63,153 nt of DNA, from IMG/VR virus record IMGVR_UViG_3300032132_000007, positions 1-63,153 of that record, one strand, 5' to 3'. Every line of letters begins with the position of its first letter. Within the stretch, counting starts at the first letter, position 1. Made by a program: the position numbers and the translations under genes. Origin of the DNA: a virus. The notes under the pieces are model-generated. The model did no database searches. It worked only from the letters and a program-made list of their open reading frames with translations, and was not told where the DNA came from. This document shows positions 19,458-27,090 of the stretch, piece after piece.

Positions 19458-19874
19458 ATGGTAGATGATCACGGTGGAACTCTGGACTGGAATAGCGGTG
19501 GAAAGACCAACGCTATTATGCAGTTGTCGATGAAGGTCGCAAAGCTGGAGACGTTCGTGCGCGAACTGGAAAAGGACGCGGTCGCTGCAGAGCGGGTGAT
19601 CAAGCAGGAGACCCGCATCGACATCCTGGAGTCACGTATGCAGCAGAGTGAGAAACAGGTCTCCGAGCTGGACGATCTGAAATCGGCAGCGAAATATGCC
19701 AATCCGAAGACGATCACGTTTCTGATCACGATATTGCTGGGTGGTAGTGTTGCTGGCAATTCGGCGATCGAGAAGATCACTGGTCGGAGTGAGGAGCAGC
19801 ACAATCAGAGTCAGGATGCACAGCTGCAGCGTCTGATGGAACTCATTAACAAACAGCCCGCTTCGGGTGAATGA
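19458..19874 (+). CDS. Coiled-coil membrane protein of the lysis operon
   Basis: 138 residues, ATG after AAAGGATTAGC. Residues 20-80 are a coiled coil (KVAKLETFVRELEKD, then QETRIDILESRMQQSEKQVSELDDL). Residues about 90-107 are a hydrophobic transmembrane segment (TITFLITILLGGSVAG). A polar Gln-rich tail follows. This layout resembles haemolysin XhlA-type or other holin-like accessory proteins, but I cannot name the family. It ends the plus-strand operon and faces the minus-strand cluster. Two DNA segments of this gene recur, one of them inverted, in the neighbouring coiled-coil gene. Confidence 0.75.
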   Translation: MVDDHGGTLDWNSGGKTNAIMQLSMKVAKLETFVRELEKDAVAAERVIKQETRIDILESRMQQSEKQVSELDDLKSAAKYANPKTITFLITILLGGSVAGNSAIEKITGRSEEQHNQSQDAQLQRLMELINKQPASGE

Positions 19875-19899
19875 GGAACGTCACACTCATCCCTGGCTG

Positions 19900-20238
19900 C
19901 TATTCCTGACCGGCGTTGCGTACGTCGTCGGACTCCTGGCTCACACTGTTTGATGGTTCTCCGCACTCCCCCAGCTGCGACAACGTGCTCCGAATTCGAT
20001 CCGCCCTCGCCTGGTCATCAAACAGGCTAAGTATCTGGTCATCAATAAGTATCCTGTTCAGGCGTGACGGAATCACAACCTGTGTGTTGCAGGTATCACA
20101 GCACCGGGCGTCGGTGCCACCAAGATCTGGGTAGTCCGGGCATTCTGGGTTGTGCCCCTGATCCCACCCGTTTACGGGGTCTGGTGTGATCGTGGCATCG
20201 CAGAAACAGCACTGCAGTTCCTCGTTTTGTGGTGGCAT
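19900..20238 (-). CDS. Small Cys-rich, zinc-ribbon-like protein
   Basis: 112 residues from the ATG whose first bases overlap the preceding stop (TGATG); the ribosome site GGAGG lies six bases upstream. The N-terminal half has paired cysteines: CCFC at about 11-14, then CPDYPD and CCDTC. This suggests a zinc-binding module. The C-terminal half is acidic and polar. Last gene of the long minus-strand operon. No family recognised. Confidence 0.7.
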   Translation of the reverse strand: MPPQNEELQCCFCDATITPDPVNGWDQGHNPECPDYPDLGGTDARCCDTCNTQVVIPSRLNRILIDDQILSLFDDQARADRIRSTLSQLGECGEPSNSVSQESDDVRNAGQE

Positions 20239-20726
20239 CACTTGCCTCCTTTCGACTTCATTGGTTGACCGTTGCGGTCAAGTGCGGGATGCCAATCGTT
20301 GTCTCGCCATCTCTCCATACACTCTTGCCAATGCTCCACTTTCCCGTAACAAACCTCCGATTGGGCGTTTGCGATCAGCCCCCAGGCTGCCTCCATGCCA
20401 TCCATCAGGCGTTCGATCTCTGCCCGCTGGAGTTCGTTCTCTGCACGCAGACGCTCGTTCTCTGCCCGCAGGTCTTCGTTCTCTGCATATTGGAGACGTT
20501 CGTGCGTGAGTTGGAAAAGGATGTCGATGCGAGTCTCCAGCGTGGTGACTCTTTCCCGAAGTTTGTGTAGTGTTGATTCACCATCGCTCACCTCATGTTC
20601 ATTATGTTCATTGAAGCGTCCGACGAGGGAGCCAACCATCTCCCACAGTCGATCGGTTTCGCCCCGCAGACGCTCGATTTCTCTCCGCACCAAGTTGCCC
20701 AAACACTCAAATTCCGATTTACTCAT
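20238..20726 (-). CDS. Heptad-repeat coiled-coil protein
   Basis: 162 residues, ATG overlapping the upstream gene's stop after GAGGTGATCG. The middle is a strong coiled coil with repeated heptads of the RAENERL type, preceded by KLRERVTTLETRIDIL. The heptads come from imperfect tandem DNA repeats at about 20405-20490. The C-terminal 60 residues contain a W-rich segment with CYGKVEHWQECMERWRDNDW. Function unknown. A DNA segment in the centre is shared in mosaic fashion with the gene at 19458. Confidence 0.75.
   Translation of the reverse strand: MSKSEFECLGNLVRREIERLRGETDRLWEMVGSLVGRFNEHNEHEVSDGESTLHKLRERVTTLETRIDILFQLTHERLQYAENEDLRAENERLRAENELQRAEIERLMDGMEAAWGLIANAQSEVCYGKVEHWQECMERWRDNDWHPALDRNGQPMKSKGGK
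20491..20537. repeat. Mosaic segment shared with 19546-19627, partly inverted
   Basis: Bases 20491-20520 match 19546-19575 in the same orientation at 27 of 30 positions. Bases 20518-20537 match the reverse complement of 19608-19627 at 19 of 20. The two matches meet at the same point, giving a junction of direct and inverted copies of two nearby pieces of one gene. Confidence 0.75.
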
Positions 20727-20991
20727 CGATCACCTCTTTCCCGAGTGAGGTAAACCTCCAGAACTTGTAGCCCAGCGCAACCGTGTCTTTGCCGACTCGC
20801 TCGCAGAGGTTATTCCACGCGGCGGGGTCGGGAATGCGGCGGGCAATCAGTTCCCACAACGGATCGTCTTTAATTTGTCGGTAGGCCAGCACAGCGGTCA
20901 CACTTTGTTCGCCATAATACTGGGCACGACGCTCTCTCCCTTCTCCCTCGATGCTTTGAGTCCCCTGTGGGGGCGTCTTATGTTTCTTCAT
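20719..20991 (-). CDS. Hypothetical small protein
   Basis: 90 residues beginning MKKHKTPP. Basic N terminus, then a helical body with DDPLWELIARRIPDPAAWNNLCERVG. No recognised family. Its stop region overlaps the next gene by eight bases and it follows the repeat protein at 20996 by four bases, so it belongs to the same operon. Confidence 0.65.
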   Translation of the reverse strand: MKKHKTPPQGTQSIEGEGRERRAQYYGEQSVTAVLAYRQIKDDPLWELIARRIPDPAAWNNLCERVGKDTVALGYKFWRFTSLGKEVIDE

Positions 20992-20995
20992 AGAG

Positions 20996-21676
20996 TCACG
21001 CTCCTGTCATACGAGGGATAAACCACCGCAGCAGCCAGTGCTTCCGCATCTGATCCAGCGTCGCCTCGATCGACGCCAGCCTGTGGTGCAGTACCAGGTC
21101 GGAGTCACGCAGCAGGTCCATCTGGCGGTCCAGGCCCCCAACCATTTCCTTCACACCATGCAGACCGATTGCCTCAGCCACACCGCATGTGAGTTGTTCG
21201 GTCAGCGTGTCGGTACTCACCACTTCCGCAAGTGCGCTATAGTCAATTTCCTCAGCAATACTGTCGTAGCAAAGATGGTCCCTTACACTGGTGTCGATTG
21301 CGTACGTGTCGATGTGTGCTGCGACCTCTTCCGCGTCCAGATACGAGGCGACAGCCGATGCGTCAACGTACTCGGCGACATCCGATGCCCCCATGTTTTC
21401 AGCGATGCTTTCGGAGAGGTCATTCAGATCAATGTGTTCAGCGATATTATCGGGATCAATCTCGGCAGCAATATCGCTCGCATCGATGTTCGCAGCCGCT
21501 CCCTCAGCGATTTGGTCGGCATCGATCTCTGACACCAACTCGCGTGCCAATGAACTGATGTCAATCGCAGCAGCCACTTTGGATGTAAAGAACTCCAGGT
21601 GGGACTGCATCTCACCATTCATTGGAGTGGTCTGTTCTTCGGTCGTGGTTTCTTCGGTCATGGTTTCTTCGGTCAT
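20996..21676 (-). CDS. Acidic nine-residue-repeat protein with C-terminal amphipathic tail
   Basis: 226 residues, ATG after AGGAG with eight-base spacing. The N terminus carries a short Thr/Glu repeat (MTEETMTEETTTEE). Residues 40-145 consist of degenerate nine-residue repeats of the form x-I/V-D-x-x-x-I/V-A-E (for example EIDPDNIAE, HIDLNDLSE, YVDASAVAS). At least eight copies are visible. The last 60 residues form a helix (DRQMDLLRDSDLVLHHRLASIE) and end in a basic, Trp-containing tail. The regular acidic repeat suggests a beta-solenoid or a nucleic-acid-mimic surface, but there is no sequence evidence for function. Confidence 0.75.
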   Translation of the reverse strand: MTEETMTEETTTEEQTTPMNGEMQSHLEFFTSKVAAAIDISSLARELVSEIDADQIAEGAAANIDASDIAAEIDPDNIAEHIDLNDLSESIAENMGASDVAEYVDASAVASYLDAEEVAAHIDTYAIDTSVRDHLCYDSIAEEIDYSALAEVVSTDTLTEQLTCGVAEAIGLHGVKEMVGGLDRQMDLLRDSDLVLHHRLASIEATLDQMRKHWLLRWFIPRMTGA

Positions 21677-22023
21677 CAGTGTGACTCCTGTCTTGGTGCG
21701 GTGATGGATGTCTGCAGGTCGAGGACGTTCGCTTCCAGTGCGGTGACCCGTTCATCCAGTGAGGTGACCAGGGCGAACAAATTACTGACCGGTGTTCCGC
21801 CAGTTGTGTAGGGTGCAGAATCCACCCCTGCGGCATCGAGCAATCCCTTTACCGCACTCGCTTTGAAATACTTCTTGTCTATTCCACAACTTGCGGCGAG
21901 CATTTCTCCGACTGCGGCGTAGCCTTTACCGGTCGGCAGGGCATCCGATTCGTGGAGCTTTTCCAGTGTTTTTGTGGCACTGTATCGATCCGCAGCATTC
22001 AGCCTGTAGATTTTGGTCGTCAT
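21676..22023 (-). CDS. Hypothetical small protein with C-terminal coiled coil
   Basis: 115 residues from the ATG that follows AGGAG by eight bases; an upstream in-frame Met lacks a ribosome site. N-terminal half is helical (KIYRLNAADRYSATKTLEKL). C-terminal half ends in VTSLDERVTALEANVLDLQ, a short leucine-zipper trimer. Stop overlaps the start of the repeat protein by four bases. Function unknown. Confidence 0.65.
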   Translation of the reverse strand: MTTKIYRLNAADRYSATKTLEKLHESDALPTGKGYAAVGEMLAASCGIDKKYFKASAVKGLLDAAGVDSAPYTTGGTPVSNLFALVTSLDERVTALEANVLDLQTSITAPRQESH

Positions 22024-22057
22024 CCAGCAATCTCCTGAAAGGGTAAGCAAACAAAGA

Positions 22058-22345
22058 TCAGTCATCAGTATCAGGACGAAGCGGTGTCCACCCGTCTGAC
22101 GGAGCGCCGTCTATCTTGTCGGGACCACCGTCGTGAGTGAGCGGTGGGTTACCGTCAGTGATTCCAGGAACCTGTGATCGGATCAGATCAACCCTACCTT
22201 TCCGGGCAGCGGCGATCAGTTTACAGGCGTACTCATAAGCGTCCTGATGTGATCCGAACTGTGCGACAGGTCCGTCCGGACAGTCCACGCCGAAGCATTC
22301 GTCCGACTCGTCATGTTCAATCATCAAACACACTCGGTAGGTCAT
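22058..22345 (-). CDS. Hypothetical small acidic protein
   Basis: 95 residues, strong ribosome site GAGGAGG. N-terminal MTYRVCLMIEHDE strand, then an FGSHQDAYEYACKLIAAARKG helix, then a Pro/Asp-rich disordered tail. No family recognised. Two bases separate it from the upstream YkgJ-like gene. Confidence 0.65.
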   Translation of the reverse strand: MTYRVCLMIEHDESDECFGVDCPDGPVAQFGSHQDAYEYACKLIAAARKGRVDLIRSQVPGITDGNPPLTHDGGPDKIDGAPSDGWTPLRPDTDD

Positions 22346-22347
22346 CC

Positions 22348-22878
22348 TTAATCCTCCTCGGGTTCGTCGGATACTTCCACACGTTGCAGACCCCGCTGAA
22401 ATCGACCACGCCGGTCATCCACGGGGTCAGCAACCGCACCAACATTCGCCAGTGCCAGCCACAGTTCTGGATAGTTTTCATCCAGAGATATCGTCTGTAA
22501 TGCGTGCCGATATCGCTCATCGTTGTCACCCTCCCGGTCCTGGCATACGTTGAACCGAGAGCATCCGAACGGTGCGACAGGATGCACAGAGCAGCGCCCG
22601 TCTTCCGTCAGGAAAACACACTGTCCGTTGGTCTCGTTCTGAGCCGGTACAATCGTGGGGATATACACCGACTCCCCGTGAACACGGACTGTCGATCCTT
22701 CACTTGCCGCGAAGTGTTCCGTAATCCATTCGAGGGTAGGCGGTCTGCCGAGGTACTTAGCAATCTTCTGCACGTCGCCCGGCACACACATCCCTGGCAT
22801 GTAGCGACAGGTGAGTGAGCATTTCCTGCAGTCGCAGTACGACCGTTCGTACTGGTCAAGGTCAGGTGCGTCGCTCAT
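22348..22878 (-). CDS. YkgJ-like cysteine-cluster protein
   Basis: 176 residues. N-terminal cysteines in CDCRKCSLTCRYMPG and a second cluster DGRCSVHPVAPFGCSRF match the CxxC ... GxCxxxPxxPxxCR plan of the YkgJ / UPF0153 family (putative Zn or Fe-S binding). The family is widespread in bacteria, has no defined reaction, and is rare in phages. Start ATG overlaps the stop of a newly noted 34-residue membrane protein (ATGA), indicating coupled translation. Confidence 0.75.
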   Translation of the reverse strand: MSDAPDLDQYERSYCDCRKCSLTCRYMPGMCVPGDVQKIAKYLGRPPTLEWITEHFAASEGSTVRVHGESVYIPTIVPAQNETNGQCVFLTEDGRCSVHPVAPFGCSRFNVCQDREGDNDERYRHALQTISLDENYPELWLALANVGAVADPVDDRRGRFQRGLQRVEVSDEPEED

Positions 22879-22979
22879 TGGTCATCCCTTTCCGAAAATA
22901 TCCAGTGCAGCGTGTAAAACATGGTGATCGACGCACAGACTGCGCCGCCCGCTGCCAGTATATCAACCAGTATTTTCAT
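22875..22979 (-). CDS. Small membrane protein (34 aa)
   Basis: 34 residues, start MKILVDILAAGG, with one hydrophobic segment spanning about 3-28 and a short charged end SERDDQ. It fits exactly between two neighbours: its ATG overlaps the upstream stop and its stop overlaps the downstream ATG, both as ATGA. That double coupling makes it a likely real gene despite its size. Role unknown. Confidence 0.65.
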   Translation of the reverse strand: MKILVDILAAGGAVCASITMFYTLHWIFSERDDQ

Positions 22980-23209
22980 TGTGTGTGCTGCGCCTCCACC
23001 ATGAGCCGCAGGTCTACCGGCATAGCGTCGTACACCTGTTTCTGCTGGCTCAAAGGACGGTCCATGAGTTCATCCATTGCGATGTTCCCGAAGAACGGAG
23101 AACTCGTATCGAAGTGAAGCCGGACCATAGCCAGATATAGCGTCACCTCGCTTTCAGATAGCGTCACCTGGCTTTCGGGGAGAGGCCCAGCAGTTGTGTC
23201 AGAATCCAT
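22976..23209 (-). CDS. Hypothetical small protein
   Basis: 77 residues. Begins MDSDTTAGPLPESQVTLSESEVTLYL, with a short repeated QVTLSESEVTL pattern, then a mixed helix with LDRPLSQQ-type polar residues. No membrane segment, no recognised family. ATG overlaps the upstream stop by one base and its own stop overlaps the 34-residue gene. Confidence 0.6.
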   Translation of the reverse strand: MDSDTTAGPLPESQVTLSESEVTLYLAMVRLHFDTSSPFFGNIAMDELMDRPLSQQKQVYDAMPVDLRLMVEAQHTQ

Positions 23210-23472
23210 TAGAACTGCTCCTGTGTTTCAGGGAGGAAATCGAAGTACAGACGGGGTTCATGTTGAAACGTGACCGTGCCTGACATGCCATCTGATTTCT
23301 GTGTGACAAAAGCGAACGGTGCCATGAACCCTTGAACTGTGAAATCCCGTAACAGTTCGGTCGTATCCCAGACCTCAGAACCACCCGACTCCAGTTCCTC
23401 ACGGGTTCGGGGAGTGCTGTTGATCCGTTGCTGCTCACTACGACGATGTTCTTCAGTTGTATCTGCCGACAT
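23209..23472 (-). CDS. Hypothetical small protein
   Basis: 87 residues from the ATG after AGGAGACAGGT; the longer frame upstream runs through a terminator-like hairpin and is not used. N terminus is polar and Glu/Arg-rich; C terminus has beta-like FMAPFAFVTQKSDGMSGTVTF and FDFLPE. Function unknown. It is the first gene after the hairpin at 23501. Confidence 0.65.
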   Translation of the reverse strand: MSADTTEEHRRSEQQRINSTPRTREELESGGSEVWDTTELLRDFTVQGFMAPFAFVTQKSDGMSGTVTFQHEPRLYFDFLPETQEQF

Positions 23473-23495
23473 ACCTGTCTCCTGTGGGGTAATAG

Positions 23496-23518
23496 AAAAA
23501 CCACCCGAATATGGGTGG
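23496..23518 (-). terminator. Hairpin with U-tract, minus strand
   Basis: CCACCC (23501-23506) pairs with GGGTGG (23513-23518) around a six-base loop, and on the minus strand the stem is followed by TTTTT. Placed between two minus-strand genes, so it can attenuate the operon. Very similar in sequence to the hairpin at 23883. Confidence 0.65.
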
Positions 23519-23534
23519 CGGGGAACTCCGACAG

Positions 23535-23852
23535 TCAGTCGATTGGTGCTCTCCAGAGTAGGTCGGAGAGATAGGACCGCAGTTTCTTCTGACCTTCCGG
23601 CTTTACCCGGTCGATTGCGGTCAGCACTTGCCTCAGTGCTTCGGTCAGTCTCACTGCGACCTGCTCCGCACCTTCCATACCGCCAAAGATGTCCCAATCA
23701 TCCGGTGTGCTGGGGAGTTCATACTCCCGGCGCAGGTAATGGCAGCGAACGCAGTTTTGAAACACCATATCCGGTTCCGTATCAATCGACCCGTACATGG
23801 ATGTCTCCCCAGCCACAGTCCTGAACGCTTTCACGGATTCATGTACTGTCAT
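23535..23852 (-). CDS. Hypothetical small protein
   Basis: 105 residues from the ATG after CAGGAGAGACGGCG; the upstream extension crosses a hairpin. Contains CVRCHY (a CxxC), a DDWDIFGGMEGAEQVAVRLTEALRQVLTAIDRV helix and a basic C-terminal helix. No recognised family. Confidence 0.65.
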   Translation of the reverse strand: MTVHESVKAFRTVAGETSMYGSIDTEPDMVFQNCVRCHYLRREYELPSTPDDWDIFGGMEGAEQVAVRLTEALRQVLTAIDRVKPEGQKKLRSYLSDLLWRAPID

Positions 23853-23873
23853 CGCCGTCTCTCCTGAAAGGGG

Positions 23874-23902
23874 AACAAGAAAGCCACCCATATCCGGGTG
23901 GC
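23874..23902 (-). terminator. Hairpin with partial U-tract, minus strand
   Basis: GCCACCC (23883-23889) and GGGTGGC (23896-23902) form a seven-base-pair stem; the minus strand continues with TTTCTTGTT. It follows the gene ending at 23924 and precedes the gene starting at 23852. Nearly the same sequence as the hairpin at 23501. Confidence 0.65.
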
Positions 23903-23923
23903 TTGTGGACTCCGGCTGTGGTC

Positions 23924-24844
23924 TCAGTCAAACAGTGCCAGAAGTTCGTCCATCGTTCTTCGTTTCTTAGCCTGCGGCCCCTCATCCACGACTTCCTCTT
24001 CCGGGGTCGGTTCCGGATCACCATCGTCCACACCGAGTGCTTTCTGCAGACCGTGACGCACCTGACTCAGTGCATCCTCGACATCCGTGGTGTAGTCCTG
24101 CAGGAGATCCCTGTACGCATCCAGCTTGGCCTGGGCAGCAGCAATGTTGGCAAAGGTTTTGTCCCGCTGCTTGTCACTGTCCTCATCGGTGATCGTGTCC
24201 AGCAGGGTGACGGATTCCTCAGCCTCATCCACCATTTTGTAGATGGCATCCCGGATACTGGTGGCGACCGACTCGCCACTTTTGCCGTCGCCGCTGATCT
24301 CGAACCGCTGGATGCTGCCACCGACCTCCCGGAGAAAGTCATCCACCCGATCGGTCACATCACTGGCAGACTCCGGAACAAAGTACACGCCTCCCTGCTG
24401 TCGGATCGGAATCAGGTCACTCTTCTGCCGGAACATCTTCTGCACAATGCGGGTCACATCATTCGCATTACGCTTCTGCATCTCCGTGTTGATCAGATGC
24501 TGTGCCCGCTGCTCGATGCCGTAATCTGTGCAGGTGACGATGCCGGATTTCTTATCCAATTCCAAGTCGCATTCCTTCGTGTACTTGAACTCGTTGATGT
24601 CCAGGTATTCGGAAGTGAATTGAAATTTGATCACATCCTCATCGGAGTATGTTTCCCGGATCACCCGGTTCTCCGTGAGCTGATGAACAGCACGACGCCA
24701 GGCATTGGATGGACGCATGTCCAGAGCCAGTGAGGACGGGAGGTTGCACCGTGCCATAGCTGCCTGCAGTGTGCTGAAGTGGACGCTTTTCGGGGCGACC
24801 CAACTGACGATCTCCCCAATCTGGCTTGTGAGTTTGAAGTTCAT
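23924..24844 (-). CDS. MoxR/VWA-associated protein of unknown function
   Basis: 306 residues from the ATG after GGGAGACACGCAGT. N-terminal 90 residues resemble a small winged-helix-like fold (QIGEIVSWVAPKSVHFSTLQ). The middle is mixed alpha/beta with VTRIVQKMF and GGVYFVPE. The C-terminal third is a coiled coil (about 215-265) then an acidic tail ending KKRRTMDELLALFD. It stands next to the VWA and MoxR genes. A protein of this general look travels with MoxR/VWA pairs in other phages (possibly DUF6744), which I infer from memory and have not confirmed. Confidence 0.7.
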   Translation of the reverse strand: MNFKLTSQIGEIVSWVAPKSVHFSTLQAAMARCNLPSSLALDMRPSNAWRRAVHQLTENRVIRETYSDEDVIKFQFTSEYLDINEFKYTKECDLELDKKSGIVTCTDYGIEQRAQHLINTEMQKRNANDVTRIVQKMFRQKSDLIPIRQQGGVYFVPESASDVTDRVDDFLREVGGSIQRFEISGDGKSGESVATSIRDAIYKMVDEAEESVTLLDTITDEDSDKQRDKTFANIAAAQAKLDAYRDLLQDYTTDVEDALSQVRHGLQKALGVDDGDPEPTPEEEVVDEGPQAKKRRTMDELLALFD

Positions 24845-24956
24845 ACTGCGTGTCTCCCATTGAAGTAAAAGTAAAACCGATGATCGGCGGTGTTGGATTG
24901 CATTACCTCGGCGTACTGTCCACTCCGGAGTGGAGACTACCTCGACCAACTCCCGC

Positions 24957-25013
24957 CAATCATCGAACCACTCGACCGCTCACCCAACCACCCATCGGCC
25001 CCTTCTTTGTACA
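24957..25013 (-). promoter_or_regulatory. Intergenic element A (box plus hairpin)
   Basis: Read on the minus strand: TGTACAAAGAAGGGG then CCGATGGGTGGTTGG (box, 25013-24985), followed by a GGTCGA / TTCGAT-type hairpin (24976-24957). It begins three bases after the stop of the VWA gene and lies upstream of the gene starting at 24844. One of a family of related elements up to 30.8 kb. Confidence 0.65.
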
Positions 25014-25015
25014 GA

Positions 25016-26356
25016 TCAGATACTCAACACATCCCGAACAACCTCAGCATCAGTACCGAGTACAGGAATGCTGGCGACTACATCGCTGATCGGTCGGAAG
25101 GAATCTCCACTGGTTCCGATGGCGATCGTCCACACCCTGGCCTGATTCGCAGCAGCGAACTGCTTGAAGGAAGCGACCTCTTCATCGAGAATGCGCGTCT
25201 CACCATCGGTGATCCAGATCACATCTGTCTTACCCTTTGGTGCGTTGGTTTCGTCGAAGAGACTTTGCATCTGTGACACAGGTGGGGTTGTCCCACCACA
25301 GTAGAACTCACTGCACCAGTCCATCAGTTTCGTCTGGTCGAACCGGTCAGGGGGAAGGGCGAGCGACCGGACCTGGCTGATAGACGACCAGCCCACCAGA
25401 GAAATCCACCGCTTCTGATGTCGTGCCAGCCACGCCAGGGCCAGCGCCAACCCTTTGGCATGGGCGATCGGGTCACCACCCATGCTGCCAGACTCATCGA
25501 TCAGCACCATGATCGGGCCTCGCCCTTCCCCCTCCATCGCTTTGTACTCACGGCACAGCGTCTCCTTCTCCATCAGCCGACGCAGTGTGTCCATCTCAGT
25601 TTCGGGAACACACAACGACGCCGCTTCTGAAGAAACGAGACGGGACAGGTCGTCATCCAGTGTGACTCCCACGTTGTCGTCCATGCCGTGTACTGGTTTC
25701 GACCGCTGAAGACTGGACGCCAGGCGGCGATACCGACCAGCCACTTCTGAGATATGCCTCAGCTGTGGGTCACCCTTCAAGCGACGGAAAGCCGCCATCA
25801 CATCTCTTCCGGACATGCCAGCATCGCCACCGGCACCGGTACCAAAGGCAGCCGCCGCATCCCGAGCATCCTTCACGTCATTCAACGCGTCTGCCACGGC
25901 TTTGCCCGTGGTCTTGATCCGTTCGATGATTTGATGGATGTTCTCAGTGTCCAGATCTTCTTCTGGTTCGGGATGTTCTGCTGCGAATTTTTTCCAATGT
26001 TTTAGTAACTGACCACATCCGATCTCAGCCATTTCCTCACTGCAGGCGGTCTGGGCGTGCAGGGATTTGAACTCCGGTGTATCCATGAGTTGCGTGAACC
26101 ACTGCTGACGCAGTGTGTCGGCGGTCTCATCAGCGGGCAGCAACTGTGGACGTGGTTCAAAGCACGCCGCAAACCCATCTGCCCATTCAGCATGAGTGTG
26201 GTGTTCCTCATCTTCGTCGATGCGTTCTGCGTGTCGCCGATTGAACAGGTCAACATGCAGCACCGTGTCCGACAGTTCCTTCTCTTCCACCTGTGTGCTG
26301 CCATCCACCGGAGTAACGTGGTCCGGTGTGGCATCCATCAGTTCATCGAATTCCAT
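25016..26356 (-). CDS. Von Willebrand factor A domain protein (CoxE/ViaA-like)
   Basis: 446 residues, ATG after GGGAGCAACAC. Residues 1-270 are helical and charged. Residues 280-446 are a VWA domain: MVLIDESGSMGG gives the MIDAS DxSxS (Asp287, Ser289, Ser291), Thr near 356 in GGTTPP and Asp384 in WITDGE complete the metal site. In bacteria such proteins pair with MoxR-type AAA+ ATPases and help assemble or activate metalloenzymes or remodel other complexes. Here the MoxR gene lies four genes upstream in the same operon, so a phage-encoded chaperone pair is likely. Confidence 0.88.
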   Translation of the reverse strand: MEFDELMDATPDHVTPVDGSTQVEEKELSDTVLHVDLFNRRHAERIDEDEEHHTHAEWADGFAACFEPRPQLLPADETADTLRQQWFTQLMDTPEFKSLHAQTACSEEMAEIGCGQLLKHWKKFAAEHPEPEEDLDTENIHQIIERIKTTGKAVADALNDVKDARDAAAAFGTGAGGDAGMSGRDVMAAFRRLKGDPQLRHISEVAGRYRRLASSLQRSKPVHGMDDNVGVTLDDDLSRLVSSEAASLCVPETEMDTLRRLMEKETLCREYKAMEGEGRGPIMVLIDESGSMGGDPIAHAKGLALALAWLARHQKRWISLVGWSSISQVRSLALPPDRFDQTKLMDWCSEFYCGGTTPPVSQMQSLFDETNAPKGKTDVIWITDGETRILDEEVASFKQFAAANQARVWTIAIGTSGDSFRPISDVVASIPVLGTDAEVVRDVLSI

Positions 26357-26381
26357 GTGTTGCTCCCGTGTCCAATGAAAA

Positions 26382-26438
26382 AGGCGACCGAACCAATCGA
26401 TCGCCTACCAACCACCCATCGCCCCCTGCTTTTTACAG
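26382..26438 (-). promoter_or_regulatory. Intergenic element B (box plus hairpin with U-tract)
   Basis: Minus strand: CTGTAAAAAGCAGGGGG, GATGGGTGGTTGG (26438-26408), then the stem GGCGATCGA/TTCGGTCGCC and TTTTT. It starts three bases after the stop of the 26441 gene and ends just before the ribosome site of the VWA gene. The hairpin with T-run looks like an intrinsic terminator or attenuator. Confidence 0.7.
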
Positions 26439-26440
26439 TC

Positions 26441-26650
26441 TCATGAGTCACACTCCTTTAATGTGGCAACGGTGATGTCGTAACGTCGCTGATGATCGCT
26501 CAGGTCAGCCTGTGCCGCTGCCAAATAAGCAGTCAACTGACTCACCAGGTATTCCGGGCAGGTGCTCTGGCGGATCAAACAATCGCCGATTGTCGCGCCG
26601 GGGTTGTGCTGGTCCCGTTGCCGGTCACGCAGTGCGGTGATGTGTTTCAT
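26441..26650 (-). CDS. Hypothetical small protein
   Basis: 69 residues, ATG overlapping the upstream stop (ATGA), ribosome site GGAG. Amphipathic helical C-terminal half (SQLTAYLAAAQADLSDHQRR). Two cysteines. No recognised family. Confidence 0.65.
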   Translation of the reverse strand: MKHITALRDRQRDQHNPGATIGDCLIRQSTCPEYLVSQLTAYLAAAQADLSDHQRRYDITVATLKECDS

Positions 26651-27090
26651 TGGTCACACTCCTTTGGAGAGAACGTGACTTTGCCACACTGTTCGGCCCG
26701 GTGTATCTCCATGAACGCATACTTCCACGGACCACCGTCTTCCTCCATCAGGCAGGTCGCTTCGTCCACAGAGATCCCTTTGTGATGTGCTATCAGTTCG
26801 GCGGGACTGCTGAACACCCTTTCGTGATCCGGTTCCAGCTTTCCAATGCGGGGATGCAGGTCTTCGTGACCACAGTTGGCACGATATTTCGCAGCCCCAG
26901 CACACTGTTGTCCCTCCCCGACAGTGGCATTGTTGTCCGGAGACTCCATGTGGCAGGGTAGAATCGCATTGATCATCCCCTGTCCCACAAACCGCTCGCT
27001 GTTGTCGCCCCGTGTGTCCAGGTATTCCTTGTCTGTGGACCGAGAGTACGGGCATTGCGAGCAGCATTCCTTGCGCTGTGGCGTGAACAT
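26647..27090 (-). CDS. Cys/His cluster protein (DUF6283-like)
   Basis: 147 residues, strong ribosome site GAGGAGG. Cysteine plan: ECCSQCPYSRS near the start, then PCHMES, then QQCAGAAKY and CGHEDLH. The CxxCPY ... CH ... CAG order resembles DUF6283-type small metal-binding proteins. Function of that family is unknown. It is one of several Cys-rich small proteins in this operon. Confidence 0.65.
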   Translation of the reverse strand: MFTPQRKECCSQCPYSRSTDKEYLDTRGDNSERFVGQGMINAILPCHMESPDNNATVGEGQQCAGAAKYRANCGHEDLHPRIGKLEPDHERVFSSPAELIAHHKGISVDEATCLMEEDGGPWKYAFMEIHRAEQCGKVTFSPKECDQ

